A stretch of 64,000 nt of DNA from Candidatus Pelagibacter communis (GCF_012932795.1 NZ_LANA01000002.1:62001-126000); one strand, 5' to 3'. Counted from the stretch's first letter, positions 28,291 through 38,318 are shown. Translations and numbers: made by a program. Notes: generated from the letters alone by a model not told the origin.

Positions 28291-28322
28291 AAACTTGACT
28301 AAATTAGTCAAGTTTGTATAAA
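28291..28322 (+). promoter_or_regulatory. Promoter with perfect palindromic operator of the suf operon
   Basis: Two perfect 12-bp arms, AAACTTGACTAA (28291-28302) and TTAGTCAAGTTT (28304-28315), surround a single central A. The left arm contains a -35 box TTGACT (28295-28300). A -10 box TATAAA (28317-28322) follows after a 16-nt spacer. The downstream gene is an Rrf2-family regulator. A dimer bound here would cover the -35 box and repress transcription, so autorepression is the simplest reading (inference). Confidence 0.8.
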
Positions 28323-28346
28323 AAGGCCTCTTATATAAGGGTAAAT

Positions 28347-28772
28347 ATGAAATTAACATCTAAAGGTAGATATGCCGTAATGGCTTTAGCAGACTTAGCT
28401 AAGTTTAATAGCGTTAATCCAGTATCTTTAAGAGATATATCATTAAGACAAGGTATATCTTTAGATTTTCTTGAACAAATATTTTCAAAATTAAAAAAGC
28501 ACAGCATAGTCAAAAGTATTAGAGGAACTCATGGTGGATATATTTTAAATAAACAACCTGTTGAAATTAAATTAGCAAACATTCTTAATGCCGTAGATGA
28601 GGAAGTGAAAACTGTTCAATGTAAGAAAGATTCAAAAAAAGGATGCAATAGCAAAACATCGAAATGTATTACTCACAATTTATGGGATGAGTTAGAAGTT
28701 CATATAAATCTTTTTTTTGAACAAAAAAATTTAAATGATCTAATAGACAATTCTTCAGAAAGTAGAAATTAA
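28347..28772 (+). CDS. iscR: Rrf2-family Fe-S regulator (IscR-like)
   Basis: This Rrf2-family repressor is predicted to carry an Fe-S cluster and control the suf genes (141 residues). It has a winged helix start [20 protein letters not shown], the recognition region [20 protein letters not shown] and the wing [11 protein letters not shown]. Three conserved cysteines follow in [18 protein letters not shown]; the spacing (7 and 6 residues) is slightly wider than in E. coli IscR (5 and 5). ATG 28347 is used, since the upstream extension to 28314 overlaps the promoter. The gene ends 1 bp before sufB. Confidence 0.9.
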   Translation: MKLTSKGRYAVMALADLAKFNSVNPVSLRDISLRQGISLDFLEQIFSKLKKHSIVKSIRGTHGGYILNKQPVEIKLANILNAVDEEVKTVQCKKDSKKGCNSKTSKCITHNLWDELEVHINLFFEQKNLNDLIDNSSESRN

Positions 28773-28773
28773 A

Positions 28774-30216
28774 ATGGATACAAGAGAAAAAGAAATAGAA
28801 AAATTAAAAGATTATAAGTATGGGTTTTCAACTGATATTGAAAACACAAGAGCACCTAAAGGTTTAAATGAAGATGTGATTAAATTTATTTCAAATATTA
28901 AAAAGGAACCTAAGTGGATGCTTGATTTTAGATTAAAAGCATTCGAAAGATTCAAACAATTAAAAGAACCTGATTGGCAAAAACCAAAATATCCAAAGAT
29001 AGATTATCAGAATTTATACTATTATTCAGCACCCAAAAGTATGGATGATAAACCCAAAAGTTTAGACGAATTGGACCCAAAACTTTTAGAAACATATAAA
29101 AAACTTGGTATTCCTCTTCAAGAACAAGCAAGGTTAAATGGTATTGCTGTAGATGCTGTATTTGACTCAGTCTCAGTTGCCACAACTTTTAGAGAGGAAT
29201 TATCTAAGTTAGGAATTATTTTCTGTCCTATATCAGAAGCTATTCAAAATCATCCTGAACTAGTTAAGAAATATTTAGGATCTGTAATTCCTATAACAGA
29301 TCATTTTTTTGCAACTCTTAATTCTGCTGTTTTTACTGATGGTTCATTTGCCTACATACCAGAAGGAGTAAGATGTCCAATGGAATTATCAACTTACTTC
29401 AGAATAAATGCTTCAAATACAGGTCAGTTTGAAAGAACCTTGATTGTTGCAGATAAAGGAAGTTATGTAAGTTACCTAGAAGGTTGTACAGCCCCAATGA
29501 GAGATGAAAATCAATTACATGCTGCTAATGTAGAGTTGATAGCACTAGATGATGCTGAAATAAAATATTCGACAGTACAAAATTGGTACCCAGGAGACAA
29601 AGATGGAAAAGGTGGAATATATAATTTTGTTACTAAACGTGGTTTATGTAAAGGCAAGAATTCTAAAATTTCATGGACACAAGTAGAAACGGGTTCTGCT
29701 ATTACCTGGAAATATCCAAGTTGCATTTTAAAAGGAGATAATTCTGTTGGAGAATTTTACTCTATAGCAATTACAAATAATCATCAAAAAGCTGACACAG
29801 GTACAAAAATGATCCATTTAGGCAAAAACACTAAGAGTAAAATTATTTCAAAAGGAATAAGCGCAGGATTTTCAGATATGACTTATAGAGGGCTTGTTGA
29901 TATTTCTTCAAAAGCTTCAAATTCTAACAATTATACCCAATGTGACTCGTTATTAATGGGTAACAAATGTGGAGCACATACGGTTCCGTACATCAAGAAT
30001 AAAAACTCTGAGTCTAATATTGCTCATGAAGCTACAACTTCAAAAATAAGTGAAGAACAATTACATTATTGCCAGCAAAGAGGCTTAAGCCAAGAAGAAG
30101 CAGTTGGGTTAATAGTAAATGGATTCTGCAAAGAAGTACTACAACAATTACCTATGGAATTTGCAGTTGAAGCTCAAAAGCTTGTTGGTATCAGTTTAGA
30201 AGGAAGCGTTGGATAA
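28774..30216 (+). CDS. sufB: Fe-S assembly scaffold SufB
   Basis: This is a scaffold component of the SufBCD complex, which assembles Fe-S clusters in the cytosol (480 residues, normal length). It shows [57 protein letters not shown], and near the C-terminus [20 protein letters not shown] with the SufD-interacting residues. It overlaps sufC by 1 bp (TAATG). Confidence 0.97.
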   Translation: MDTREKEIEKLKDYKYGFSTDIENTRAPKGLNEDVIKFISNIKKEPKWMLDFRLKAFERFKQLKEPDWQKPKYPKIDYQNLYYYSAPKSMDDKPKSLDELDPKLLETYKKLGIPLQEQARLNGIAVDAVFDSVSVATTFREELSKLGIIFCPISEAIQNHPELVKKYLGSVIPITDHFFATLNSAVFTDGSFAYIPEGVRCPMELSTYFRINASNTGQFERTLIVADKGSYVSYLEGCTAPMRDENQLHAANVELIALDDAEIKYSTVQNWYPGDKDGKGGIYNFVTKRGLCKGKNSKISWTQVETGSAITWKYPSCILKGDNSVGEFYSIAITNNHQKADTGTKMIHLGKNTKSKIISKGISAGFSDMTYRGLVDISSKASNSNNYTQCDSLLMGNKCGAHTVPYIKNKNSESNIAHEATTSKISEEQLHYCQQRGLSQEEAVGLIVNGFCKEVLQQLPMEFAVEAQKLVGISLEGSVG

Positions 30217-30950
30217 TGTTAAAAATAAATAAATTAAACGCAAAAATTGATAATAAAGAGATCTTAAAAGAATTTTCACTTAATATAAATCCTGGAGAGG
30301 TTCATGCTATTATGGGCCCAAATGGATCTGGTAAAAGCACATTATCAAATATTTTATCTGGGAAAAAAGGCTATAAAGTCTCAGGAGAAGTTCTTTTTGA
30401 AGAAAAAGATTTATTTGAACTTGAAACAGAAGAAAGAGCACACAAAGGTATCTTCTTAGCTTTTCAATATCCGTTGGAGATACCAGGAGTTAATACAAAT
30501 ATATTTTTAAAGACATCGTTAAATGCAGTAAGGAAAGCAAGAGGTGAAAAAGAGCTTGATGCTATAGAATTTTTAAAACTTGTGAAGAAAAAAGCGAAAG
30601 AACTTAAATTTGATGAGGAGAAATTAAATCGACAATTAAATGTTGGTTTTTCAGGTGGAGAAAAAAAGAAAAATGAAATTTTACAAATGTCGTTATTAGC
30701 TCCAAAATTATCTATTTTAGATGAAACAGATTCAGGATTAGATATCGATGCTTTAAAAATTGTTGCTGACGGGGTGAATACTTTAAGAGACGACAAAAAT
30801 TCATTTTTAATAATTACACATTATCAAAGGTTACTAGATTACATCAAGCCTGATTATGTCCATGTTTTAATGAATGGAAAAATTGTTAAATCTGGAGGTG
30901 CAGACTTAGCCTTAGAATTAGAAAAAAAGGGGTATGAAAATTTTCACTAA
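30216..30950 (+). CDS. sufC: Fe-S assembly ATPase SufC
   Basis: This is the soluble ABC ATPase of the SufBCD complex (244 residues). It shows Walker A GPNGSGKSTLSN at about residue 34, the Q-loop in IFLAFQYPLEIPGV, a signature motif FSGGEKKKNEI, and Walker B with LSILDETDSGLDIDALK, where the SufC-specific DSGLD is present. It directly abuts sufD. Confidence 0.97.
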   Translation: MLKINKLNAKIDNKEILKEFSLNINPGEVHAIMGPNGSGKSTLSNILSGKKGYKVSGEVLFEEKDLFELETEERAHKGIFLAFQYPLEIPGVNTNIFLKTSLNAVRKARGEKELDAIEFLKLVKKKAKELKFDEEKLNRQLNVGFSGGEKKKNEILQMSLLAPKLSILDETDSGLDIDALKIVADGVNTLRDDKNSFLIITHYQRLLDYIKPDYVHVLMNGKIVKSGGADLALELEKKGYENFH

Positions 30951-32198
30951 ATGAAAGAGCAATTACAAAAAGATTTTGACAATACTATTGAAAATTTAAG
31001 TTTATCTCAAAAAGATATTGAAATAAAAAAATTTTATTTAGATAATTTTATTAGTAGAGGATTTCCAAACAGAAGAGAAGAAGATTGGAAATTCTCTGAT
31101 CTTAATCAAATAATAAAAAAAAATATTGGAACCCTAAGTTTTTATAGTGATTACATGTCTACTAACAAAGTTGATACTTCTGTATTCGTAGATGGATTAG
31201 AGCATAACAAAATAGTCTTTATAAATGGCAGAATTGAAAAAATTGATTTTGACTATGAAAAAAAGGACCAAATAGAAATAATTGATCAATCAGAAACTAT
31301 TAATAAATTTAATAATAATAATTCTTTATCTGATTTAAATAATGCCTTTACCAACAAATCTTTTAAAATACTGGTTAAAAGAGGTTATCAATTAGCAAAA
31401 CCACTTATTATTTATCATACAACTAACTCAAAAATTTGGTCTAAAAATATAAATTTAAGATTAAATTTTGAACTAGATAAAGGTAGTTCTCTGAGACTAA
31501 TTGATTTATTTAACGAAACTTCTGAAAAAAATTTTTTAAATATTTTTTATAGCTTTGATTTAAAAGAAAATGCAGTTTTAAAAAATTATAAAATAGATAA
31601 ATTTGAAAATAAAAATATTAAGTATTCTTTTAATAATATTGAGCAAGAAAAAAATAGTATTTCAGAAACATTCATTTTATCTTCAGGATCAAATTTTTGT
31701 AAAAATGAAATTAATTGTAATCTAAAAGGAAAATATTCGTCAGCATTTATAAATGGTATCTTTTCACTTTCTAAGGATAGGCATCATGAAATTAGAACAA
31801 CTATAAATCACTTAACAGAAAATACTAAAAGTTATCAATTAGTAAAAAGTGTTTTGGATGATAGTTCTAAAGCTGTATATCAAGGTAAAATATTTGTTAA
31901 TTCTGAAGCACAGAAAACAGATGGTTATCAGTTGAGCAAAGCAATTCTGTTAAATGAAGCATCCGAATTTAATGCAAAACCAGAATTAGAAATTTATGCA
32001 GATGATGTAAAATGTTCACATGGATCTTCATCAGGTAGTTTAAATGAGGACTCAATATTTTATTTAATGTCTAGGGGATTAAACTATCAGCAATCAAGAG
32101 AACTTTTAATCAACGGATTTTTGCTAGATGTAATAGAAAAAATAACAGATTCTGAAATTAAAAATTTGATAAAAAATATGATTGGAGTTAAAGAATGA
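30951..32198 (+). CDS. sufD: Fe-S assembly protein SufD
   Basis: This is the SufB-like partner in the SufBCD complex (415 residues). The N-terminus is variable and rich in Asn/Lys. The conserved C-terminal beta-helix region reads NHLTENTKSYQLVKSVLDDS, GYQLSKAILLNEASEFNAKP and DDVKCSHGSSSGSLNEDSIF, with the conserved His near the SufB interface. ATG directly follows the sufC stop. The gene overlaps sufS by 4 bp. Confidence 0.94.
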   Translation: MKEQLQKDFDNTIENLSLSQKDIEIKKFYLDNFISRGFPNRREEDWKFSDLNQIIKKNIGTLSFYSDYMSTNKVDTSVFVDGLEHNKIVFINGRIEKIDFDYEKKDQIEIIDQSETINKFNNNNSLSDLNNAFTNKSFKILVKRGYQLAKPLIIYHTTNSKIWSKNINLRLNFELDKGSSLRLIDLFNETSEKNFLNIFYSFDLKENAVLKNYKIDKFENKNIKYSFNNIEQEKNSISETFILSSGSNFCKNEINCNLKGKYSSAFINGIFSLSKDRHHEIRTTINHLTENTKSYQLVKSVLDDSSKAVYQGKIFVNSEAQKTDGYQLSKAILLNEASEFNAKPELEIYADDVKCSHGSSSGSLNEDSIFYLMSRGLNYQQSRELLINGFLLDVIEKITDSEIKNLIKNMIGVKE

Positions 32199-33415
32199 AT
32201 ATAGATACGATAAAAAAAGAGTTTCCTATTTTTGACGAAAAAATTCAAAATAATGATTTAGTTTATCTTGATAGTGCAAATTCTTCTCAAAAACCAAAAG
32301 TTGTAATAGATAGAATTAATGAATTTTATACTAAAGAATTTTCCAATGTAGGGAGAAGTGTTCATTATCTAGCTGTTGCAGCTACCAATTTATATGAAAA
32401 CACAAGAGCTTCAGTTCAAAAGTTTATTAATGCTAAAGATAAAAATGAAATTGTTTTTACTAAAGGTGCAACAGAAGCACTTAATTTAGTTGCCAATACA
32501 TTGGGACAAAATTACTTACAAGAAGGTGATGAAGTGCTTATTACAGAACTGGAACATCATTCTAATTACGTACCATGGCATTTTCTAAGAAAATCAAAAA
32601 AAATAAAGATTAATTTTGCTGAAATCAATGATGATATTGAGATTACATTGGAGGAGATTGAAAAAAAAATTACTTCTAGGACCAAGATAATTTCAATTAC
32701 ACATTTATCAAATGTTACTGGCGCTATTTTGCCAATTAAAGAAATAACAGAGCTCGCTCATTCAAAAGGAATAGTTGTTGTGGTTGATGGTTGTCAGGGT
32801 GCTCCACATTTAAAATTAGATATGCAAGATTTGGACTGTGATTTTTATGCTATTTCCTGTCATAAAATGTATGGTCCAACTGGATTAGGTGTATTATATG
32901 GTAAGAAGAAATGGTTAGAGGAATTACCACCGTATCAAGGTGGTGGTGGAATGATCAATGAAGTTAAAAAAGATAGAATTTCTTATGGTAATTTACCAAA
33001 TAAATTTGAAGCAGGAACTATGGCTACAGCGCAAGTCATTGCATTTGATCAATCTATTAAGTTTTTAGAAAGAATTGGAATAGACAATGTAGTGAAACAT
33101 GAAGCTGATTTAATTGAATATGGACAGGAACTATTACAAAAAAATAATTCAGTTAAGCTTATTGGAAACCCTAAAAATAAAGGTGGAGTTTTATCTTTTA
33201 CTATTGAAGGTATTCATCCACATGATGTTGCAACTATCTTAGATGAAGATGGAGTTGCAATAAGAGCAGGTCATCATTGTTGTCAAATTCTGCACGATAA
33301 ATTAAATATACCAGCAAGCTCAAGAGCATCTGTTGGAGTTTATAATACGAGAAATGATCTAGATAAACTTAATGAAGCAATAAATAATTGTAAAAAAATA
33401 TTTAACCAAAAATGA
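32195..33415 (+). CDS. sufS: Cysteine desulfurase SufS
   Basis: This PLP enzyme takes sulfur from cysteine for cluster assembly (406 residues, same length as E. coli SufS). It shows YLDSANSSQKP at the N-terminus and ELEHHSNYVPWHFL. The PLP Lys is in ISCHKMYGPTG (K224). The persulfide Cys is in RAGHHCCQILH (C362, with a second Cys directly after). It overlaps the following sufU-type gene by 4 bp. Confidence 0.97.
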   Translation: MNIDTIKKEFPIFDEKIQNNDLVYLDSANSSQKPKVVIDRINEFYTKEFSNVGRSVHYLAVAATNLYENTRASVQKFINAKDKNEIVFTKGATEALNLVANTLGQNYLQEGDEVLITELEHHSNYVPWHFLRKSKKIKINFAEINDDIEITLEEIEKKITSRTKIISITHLSNVTGAILPIKEITELAHSKGIVVVVDGCQGAPHLKLDMQDLDCDFYAISCHKMYGPTGLGVLYGKKKWLEELPPYQGGGGMINEVKKDRISYGNLPNKFEAGTMATAQVIAFDQSIKFLERIGIDNVVKHEADLIEYGQELLQKNNSVKLIGNPKNKGGVLSFTIEGIHPHDVATILDEDGVAIRAGHHCCQILHDKLNIPASSRASVGVYNTRNDLDKLNEAINNCKKIFNQK

Positions 33416-33882
33416 ATTTAAAAGAATTGTACCAAGAAATAATATTAGAACATGGTAAAAATCCAAGAAATCTTGGTAAGACTGATAATTTTAATAAAGA
33501 TGCTAAAGGACACAATCCTTTATGTGGTGATAATGTACATGTGTATTTAAAACTTAATGGACAAAAAATAGTAGAAGATATTTCTTTTGAAGGAAGTGGT
33601 TGTGCTATCTCAATGGCATCAGCATCAATTATGACAGACTTAATTAAAGGAAAGAATGAACATGAAGCTAAAGAAATTGTGGAAGATTTTCTAGGAATGA
33701 TAAAAGAAAACCCTAAATTAAATTCAGAAAATTTAAAAGAGGATGAAAAAACTAAATTAATGTGTTTATCTGGAGTAAAGCAATATCCAATGAGAGTAAA
33801 ATGTGCCACTTTATCATGGCATACTTTAATTTCTGCAATTGACAATACTCAAGAAGAAATTAATAGTGAGAAACTAGATTAA
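33412..33882 (+). CDS. sufU: SufU/NifU-like Fe-S assembly protein
   Basis: This 156-residue IscU-fold protein is of the SUF type. Conserved ligands are Cys38 with Asp40 in NPLCGDNV, Cys64 in GSGCAISMAS and Cys131 in VKCATLSWHTL. The insertion between Cys64 and Cys131 is the feature that separates SufU from IscU. In Gram-positive bacteria SufU binds zinc and transfers sulfur from SufS; whether it does so here or acts as a scaffold is not decided by sequence. Confidence 0.92.
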   Translation: MNLKELYQEIILEHGKNPRNLGKTDNFNKDAKGHNPLCGDNVHVYLKLNGQKIVEDISFEGSGCAISMASASIMTDLIKGKNEHEAKEIVEDFLGMIKENPKLNSENLKEDEKTKLMCLSGVKQYPMRVKCATLSWHTLISAIDNTQEEINSEKLD

Positions 33883-33885
33883 ATT

Positions 33886-34182
33886 ATGGATTTAAAAGAA
33901 AAAGTAATAGCTGAAATAAGAAAAATTTACGATCCTGAGATACCAGTAAATATTTATGAACTAGGTTTGATTTATGATGTTAAGGTAAAAGATGCTAAAG
34001 CTAAAATTATTATGACCCTAACTACACCTAATTGTCCTGTTGCTGAAAGTTTACCTAAAGAAGTTAAAGATAGTGCTATGCAAGTTGAAGGTATAAAGGA
34101 GGTTGATCTTGATTTAGTCTTTGAACCACCTTGGGAAAAATCTATGATGTCAGAAGCTGCTAAGTTGGAGTTAAATTTATAA
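33886..34182 (+). CDS. DUF59/MIP18-family SUF-associated protein (SufT-like)
   Basis: This 98-residue protein has the MIP18/DUF59 fold: VIAEIRKIYDPEIPVNIYEL, GLIYDVKV, and TLTTPNCPVAESLPKEV with the conserved Cys in TPNCP. It ends with VDLDLVFEPPWEKSMMS. Such genes are regular members of alphaproteobacterial suf operons and are linked to Fe-S protein maturation. It lies 3 bp after sufU and overlaps sufA by 1 bp. Confidence 0.93.
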   Translation: MDLKEKVIAEIRKIYDPEIPVNIYELGLIYDVKVKDAKAKIIMTLTTPNCPVAESLPKEVKDSAMQVEGIKEVDLDLVFEPPWEKSMMSEAAKLELNL

Positions 34183-34514
34183 TGAGTCCTATAATTAAAT
34201 TAAGTGATAATGCCGCAAGCCGTATTAAAGAAATTATGTCTGGAGTTGAGTCAAACTCAATAGGTGTTAGAGTTGCAGTTAAGTCTGGTGGTTGTGCGGG
34301 TATGTCTTATGTTATGGAGTATGCTAAAGAAGTTAATCCAACAGATGAGATAATTGAAGATAAAGGTGTTAAGGTTTTCGTAGATGCGGCGGCTGTAATG
34401 TATCTTTTAGGAACAGAGATGGACTATAAAAAAGAGGATTTTTCTTCCTCATTTGTTTTTAACAATCCCAATGAATCTGAACGTTGTGGTTGTGGTGAGT
34501 CCTTTAAAGTATAG
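34182..34514 (+). CDS. sufA: A-type Fe-S carrier protein SufA/IscA
   Basis: This 110-residue A-type carrier passes Fe-S clusters to target proteins. The three conserved cysteines are present: Cys38 in KSGGCAGMSY, and Cys102 and Cys104 in ERCGCGESF. The rest follows the family (LSDNAASRIKEIM; FVDAAAVMYLLGTEMDY). It is the last gene of the suf operon. Confidence 0.95.
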   Translation: MSPIIKLSDNAASRIKEIMSGVESNSIGVRVAVKSGGCAGMSYVMEYAKEVNPTDEIIEDKGVKVFVDAAAVMYLLGTEMDYKKEDFSSSFVFNNPNESERCGCGESFKV

Positions 34515-34572
34515 TATAACAAATACGCATATCAGCATTGCAAATTTCACATATCTAGTGTAATATTTAAGT

Positions 34573-34743
34573 ATGAATAAATTTGAATTTAAAAATCTTG
34601 TTAAATCATTGGAAAAATCTTTGAAAGAAAGAACATTCTTCAAGACCCTTAGAACAGAGGTGAACACTGGTGCAAATGGCACACAGGACTACGTTGTTAA
34701 AAAAGGGATTAACAAAGATAAAATTGCAACAACCAGACAATAG
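34573..34743 (+). CDS. Small hypothetical protein, 56 residues
   Basis: An ATG-initiated frame of 56 codons fills the gap between sufA and convergent glnA. The protein is basic (MNKFEFKNLVKSLEKSLKER..., ending KDKIATTRQ) with a likely helical first half. It ends 5 bp before the glnA stop, a spacing typical of real neighbours here. No family is recognised. Whether it is translated is uncertain, but codon use looks coding-like and the gap would otherwise be unusually large for this genome. Confidence 0.5.
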   Translation: MNKFEFKNLVKSLEKSLKERTFFKTLRTEVNTGANGTQDYVVKKGINKDKIATTRQ

Positions 34744-34748
34744 TTATT

Positions 34749-36155
34749 TTAACTACTGTAATACATTTCAAACTCAACTGGATGAGGGGCATGTTCAAAT
34801 TTATGGATTTCTTCAAACTTTAATGCAATATAAGCATCAATTTGATCATCAGTAAATACACTACCTTCAGTTAAAAATTCTCTATCTTTATCTAAACTTT
34901 CCATAGCTTCTCTCAAAGAACCACAAACAGTTGGAATATCCTTAACCTCTTCTGGAGGTAGATCATAAAGATCTTTATCAAAAGATTCTCCTGGGTGTAT
35001 TTTATTTTTAATTCCATCTAAACCGGCCATAAGCATAGCAGCAAAAGTAAGATAAGGATTTCCAGAAGCATCAGGAAATCTAATTTCGCATCTTGCACCA
35101 TTTTTACTTAACGAAATTGGTATACGGCAAGAAGCAGATCTATTTCTTGCAGAGTAAGCAAGCAATACTGGTGCCTCAAAACCAGGAATTAATCTTTTAT
35201 AACTATTTGTTGTTGCGTTTGAAAAAGCATTAATTGCTTTTGCATGTTTTAAAATACCACCGATATAATGTAATGCCGTCTCAGAAAGACCTGCGTATTT
35301 ATCACCAGAAAAAACTGGTGTTTTACCCTTCCAAATAGATTGATGAATATGCATTCCAGAGCCATTGTCTCCTGCGATTGGTTTAGGCATAAATGTTGCA
35401 GTTTTACCAAAAGAATGAGTAACCATTTGTACTACATATTTATATAACTGAACATTATCAGCTTGATCTACGAGTGTTCCAAAATACATACCAAGTTCAT
35501 GCTGACTTGGTGCTACTTCGTGATGATGTTTTTCAACTTTAATCCCAACTTCTTTTAAACTTTTTAAATATTCACCTCTCATATCTTGTTCACTGTCAAC
35601 TGGAGGGACTGGGAAATATCCACCTTTTACTGGAGGTCTATGGCCCATATTTCCGTTAGCATATTCGGTTCCTGAATTGTAAGGACCTTCTTTGCTATCT
35701 ATTTTAAAACCAGTATTATTGGGGTCATTATTAATTCTAACATCATCAAAAACAAAAAATTCTGGTTCAGGACCAAAAAACGCTTTATCACCAACTCCTG
35801 ATTTTTTTAAATATTCTTCTGCTTTTTTTGCAGTTCCTCTAGGATCTCTATCGTATGGTGATTTCTTTACAGCATCTAAAATATCACAAAAAAGAATTAA
35901 TGTATTATGAGAAGTAAAAGGATCCATAATAAGTCTTGAAGTGTCTGGCTTTAAAATCATATCAGATTCGTTAATAGCCTTCCAACCAGCAATAGATGAA
36001 CCATCAAAAAACACACCTTCATTTAGCATTTCTTCATCAACAATAGTATGATCCATGGTTAAGTGTTGAAGTTTACCTCTAGGATCTGTGAATCTTAAAT
36101 CAACAAATTCAACCTCTTTTTCCTTCATGAATTTTAAAACATTAGCAGCAGTCAT
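34749..36155 (-). CDS. glnA: Glutamine synthetase, type I
   Basis: This is the ammonium-assimilating enzyme glutamate + NH3 + ATP to glutamine (468 residues). It shows the N-terminal [35 protein letters not shown] and [12 protein letters not shown]. The adenylylation loop [10 protein letters not shown] puts Tyr at position 397, the same number as in E. coli, so control by adenylylation is likely. A GGGGAG ribosome binding site precedes the ATG. The 147-bp divergent spacer to the next gene holds a small palindrome. Confidence 0.97.
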   Translation of the reverse strand: MTAANVLKFMKEKEVEFVDLRFTDPRGKLQHLTMDHTIVDEEMLNEGVFFDGSSIAGWKAINESDMILKPDTSRLIMDPFTSHNTLILFCDILDAVKKSPYDRDPRGTAKKAEEYLKKSGVGDKAFFGPEPEFFVFDDVRINNDPNNTGFKIDSKEGPYNSGTEYANGNMGHRPPVKGGYFPVPPVDSEQDMRGEYLKSLKEVGIKVEKHHHEVAPSQHELGMYFGTLVDQADNVQLYKYVVQMVTHSFGKTATFMPKPIAGDNGSGMHIHQSIWKGKTPVFSGDKYAGLSETALHYIGGILKHAKAINAFSNATTNSYKRLIPGFEAPVLLAYSARNRSASCRIPISLSKNGARCEIRFPDASGNPYLTFAAMLMAGLDGIKNKIHPGESFDKDLYDLPPEEVKDIPTVCGSLREAMESLDKDREFLTEGSVFTDDQIDAYIALKFEEIHKFEHAPHPVEFEMYYSS

Positions 36156-36269
36156 AGTTTCTCCCCTTTATAAATTTTGTACCAAAATATTAGCAAATTT
36201 TTTTCTAATAATATTGCTTGATTAATAAATATCACCTATGCATTTTTTACATATGAATTACAACATTAT

Positions 36270-36284
36270 TTGCTAGATTAGCAA
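36270..36284. promoter_or_regulatory. 15-bp palindrome between glnA and the YbaK gene
   Basis: TTGCTA and TAGCAA surround the trinucleotide GAT in the divergent glnA/YbaK spacer. Its size and position would suit a regulator binding site. No known nitrogen regulator consensus is recognised, and short palindromes are common in AT-rich DNA, so confidence is low. Confidence 0.25.
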
Positions 36285-36302
36285 TCAATTGTTAGTTGAA
36301 AT

Positions 36303-36782
36303 ATGAGCTTATTAGATAAAGAACCAGTTAAAAGAGCAGAAAAATTTCTTAAGGATTTTGACCAATCCTTAGAAGTTATTGTTTTAGAAAATTCAGCAAG
36401 GACTGCACAAGATGCAGCAATGGCGTTAAGTTGTGATGTTGGTGCTATTGTGAAAAGTCTACTTTTTAAGACAGAGGATAGTTTTATATTGTGTTTAATA
36501 GCAGGAGATAAGAGGTGTTCATTAAATAAACTAAAAAAAATAAAAAATACAAAAGATATCTCAATGGCATCTCCAGAAGAGGTTAAAACCCAAACTGGAT
36601 ATACAATAGGGGGTGTTTCACCGATTGGTCATTTAAAAAAAATTGAAATTGTTATAGATGACTCTATAGAAAGATTTAATGAGTTGTTTGCAGCAGCTGG
36701 ACATCCAAACTGTGTTTTTAAGATTAATTTTGAAGATATTCAAAAAATTACAAATGGGAAAGTTGAAGATATAATTGAATGA
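36303..36782 (+). CDS. YbaK/EbsC-family aminoacyl-tRNA deacylase
   Basis: This 159-residue protein has the YbaK/prolyl-tRNA editing fold: ALSCDVGAIVKSLLFKTED with the key Lys, CLIAGDKRCSLNKL, GYTIGGVSPIGHLKKIEIVI and FAAAGHPNCVFKI. Members hydrolyse mischarged aminoacyl-tRNAs such as Cys-tRNA-Pro; the exact substrate here is not readable. It overlaps the next permease gene by 4 bp. Confidence 0.9.
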   Translation: MSLLDKEPVKRAEKFLKDFDQSLEVIVLENSARTAQDAAMALSCDVGAIVKSLLFKTEDSFILCLIAGDKRCSLNKLKKIKNTKDISMASPEEVKTQTGYTIGGVSPIGHLKKIEIVIDDSIERFNELFAAAGHPNCVFKINFEDIQKITNGKVEDIIE

Positions 36783-37669
36783 GACAGCCTAAATTAATTG
36801 ATTATACTTTATTAGTAATTTTAGCTTTAATATGGTCATCAGCTTTTTTTAATATAAAAATTGCAACAGAATCCTTTGGTCCTATCACAATTGCTTTTTT
36901 AAGAGTTTTTTTTGGATCAATTCCAGTACTACTACTATGTTTTTATAAAAAGATTAAAATTGAAGCTTTTTCAAAAGATTGGTATTGGTTTGCTATAATC
37001 GGATTTGTAAATTTGGTATTGCCATTTTTCTTGATTGCCTATGGCGTAAAGTCAGTACAAAGTAATTTAGCAGCGATATTAATGTCAACTACACCATTGA
37101 GCTCAACTGTATTAGGACATTTTTTTACTAGAAATGAAAAATTTGATTTTATTAAAACATTTGGAATATTAATTGGTTTTTCAGGTATTGTTTATTTATT
37201 TTCAGATAACTTTTTGATTAATGATAATAATTTTTTCTCCGCGTTAATGATTTTACTTGGATCAACCTGCTATGTAGTGGGGGGAGTTCTAACTCTTAAA
37301 ATCAGTAATAAAAAAAATGAAAATGTAACTGGATCAATATTAATCTGGGCTTTAATAATTTTGATACCATTTGTTTCTTTTATAGAAAAACCTTGGGAAA
37401 CCACACCTTCAATGGAGTCAAGTATTTCTGTGGTTTACCTTGGTTTAGTATCAACAGGTTTAGCATGGCTTCTAAGATTTAAAATTTTAAAGAACAATGG
37501 ACTAATATTTCAGTCTCAAGTTTCTTACTTAATACCTCTTTTTGGAATTATTTTAAGTTATATATTTTTAGACGAATTAATTACTGATAAGGTTCTAACT
37601 TCATTGTTAGCAGTTCTAGTTGGACTTTATTTTGTAAAAAAAGCAGGTAATAAAAAAACTACTTTTTAA
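36779..37669 (+). CDS. EamA/DMT-family permease
   Basis: This inner-membrane permease has ten predicted membrane segments in two EamA repeats (296 residues). The N-terminal repeat has LALIWSSAFFNIKIATESFG and the C-terminal repeat VYLGLVSTGLAWLLRFKILK and LIPLFGIILSYIFLDELI. The substrate is unknown. It is translationally coupled to the upstream deacylase gene, and its 3' end overlaps the convergent oxygenase gene by 11 bp. Confidence 0.88.
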   Translation: MRQPKLIDYTLLVILALIWSSAFFNIKIATESFGPITIAFLRVFFGSIPVLLLCFYKKIKIEAFSKDWYWFAIIGFVNLVLPFFLIAYGVKSVQSNLAAILMSTTPLSSTVLGHFFTRNEKFDFIKTFGILIGFSGIVYLFSDNFLINDNNFFSALMILLGSTCYVVGGVLTLKISNKKNENVTGSILIWALIILIPFVSFIEKPWETTPSMESSISVVYLGLVSTGLAWLLRFKILKNNGLIFQSQVSYLIPLFGIILSYIFLDELITDKVLTSLLAVLVGLYFVKKAGNKKTTF

Positions 37670-38249
37670 AAATAATTTTAACATTAAATGAAAAAGATCT
37701 TCTTTCTCCATTAATATTAAAAGGATAGGCAGTATGCATCAAATAGTTTGGGAACAGTAAAAGGTCCCCAACTTTCGGGTTTAAGTTATAAATACTTTTA
37801 CTTAAAAAACCTCTTTGACCATTTATAAAATCAATTGTTCCATTTGTTTTAATCTTCTTATTTTTAACTATTTGATTTTGATTCATATTTTTTGGTATTT
37901 TAAGATAACCAACACCTGATAACTGGCCATCATGATAGTGAATTGGATTATATTCATTTTTAAGTTGTCTAACTACCCAGAGGTTTATTATCTTAATTTC
38001 TTCAATATTATGAATTTCTGAGTCTTTTAAATAAGTTTTTATATTTATTATTAGTTCTTTAGATAGTTTTTTTTTAACAAAAGAATTAGATATTTTTATT
38101 TCATTTTTAATTTGACTAGCAAGTTTTGAGCTATAGTCATTATTTTTAGTCAAGATGGACCTTTCTATCTGCGAATTTATGGTAGTAATAAATTTTCTTG
38201 ATAATTTACCCTTTCCTAAAGTGGGACCAAATGCTCTTAAAGTTTTCAT
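37659..38249 (-). CDS. Putative 2OG-Fe(II) oxygenase (TIGR02466-like)
   Basis: This 196-residue protein resembles the putative 2OG-Fe(II) oxygenase family described by TIGR02466. The segment NPIHYHDGQLSGVGYLKIPK supplies the first metal-binding His residues. LLLFPNYLMHTAYPF supplies the distal His, and NGERRSFSFNV supplies the Arg expected to bind 2-oxoglutarate. The N-terminal half is basic and not informative. The substrate is unknown. It is not visibly linked to its neighbours by operon structure. Confidence 0.78.
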   Translation of the reverse strand: MKTLRAFGPTLGKGKLSRKFITTINSQIERSILTKNNDYSSKLASQIKNEIKISNSFVKKKLSKELIINIKTYLKDSEIHNIEEIKIINLWVVRQLKNEYNPIHYHDGQLSGVGYLKIPKNMNQNQIVKNKKIKTNGTIDFINGQRGFLSKSIYNLNPKVGDLLLFPNYLMHTAYPFNINGERRSFSFNVKIIFKK

Positions 38250-38318
38250 AATTTCCTATTTTAAGAGTGAGTATTAGACACATTTATATTAAGCACAAGA
38301 TGTAGGTTTTTTTCAATC

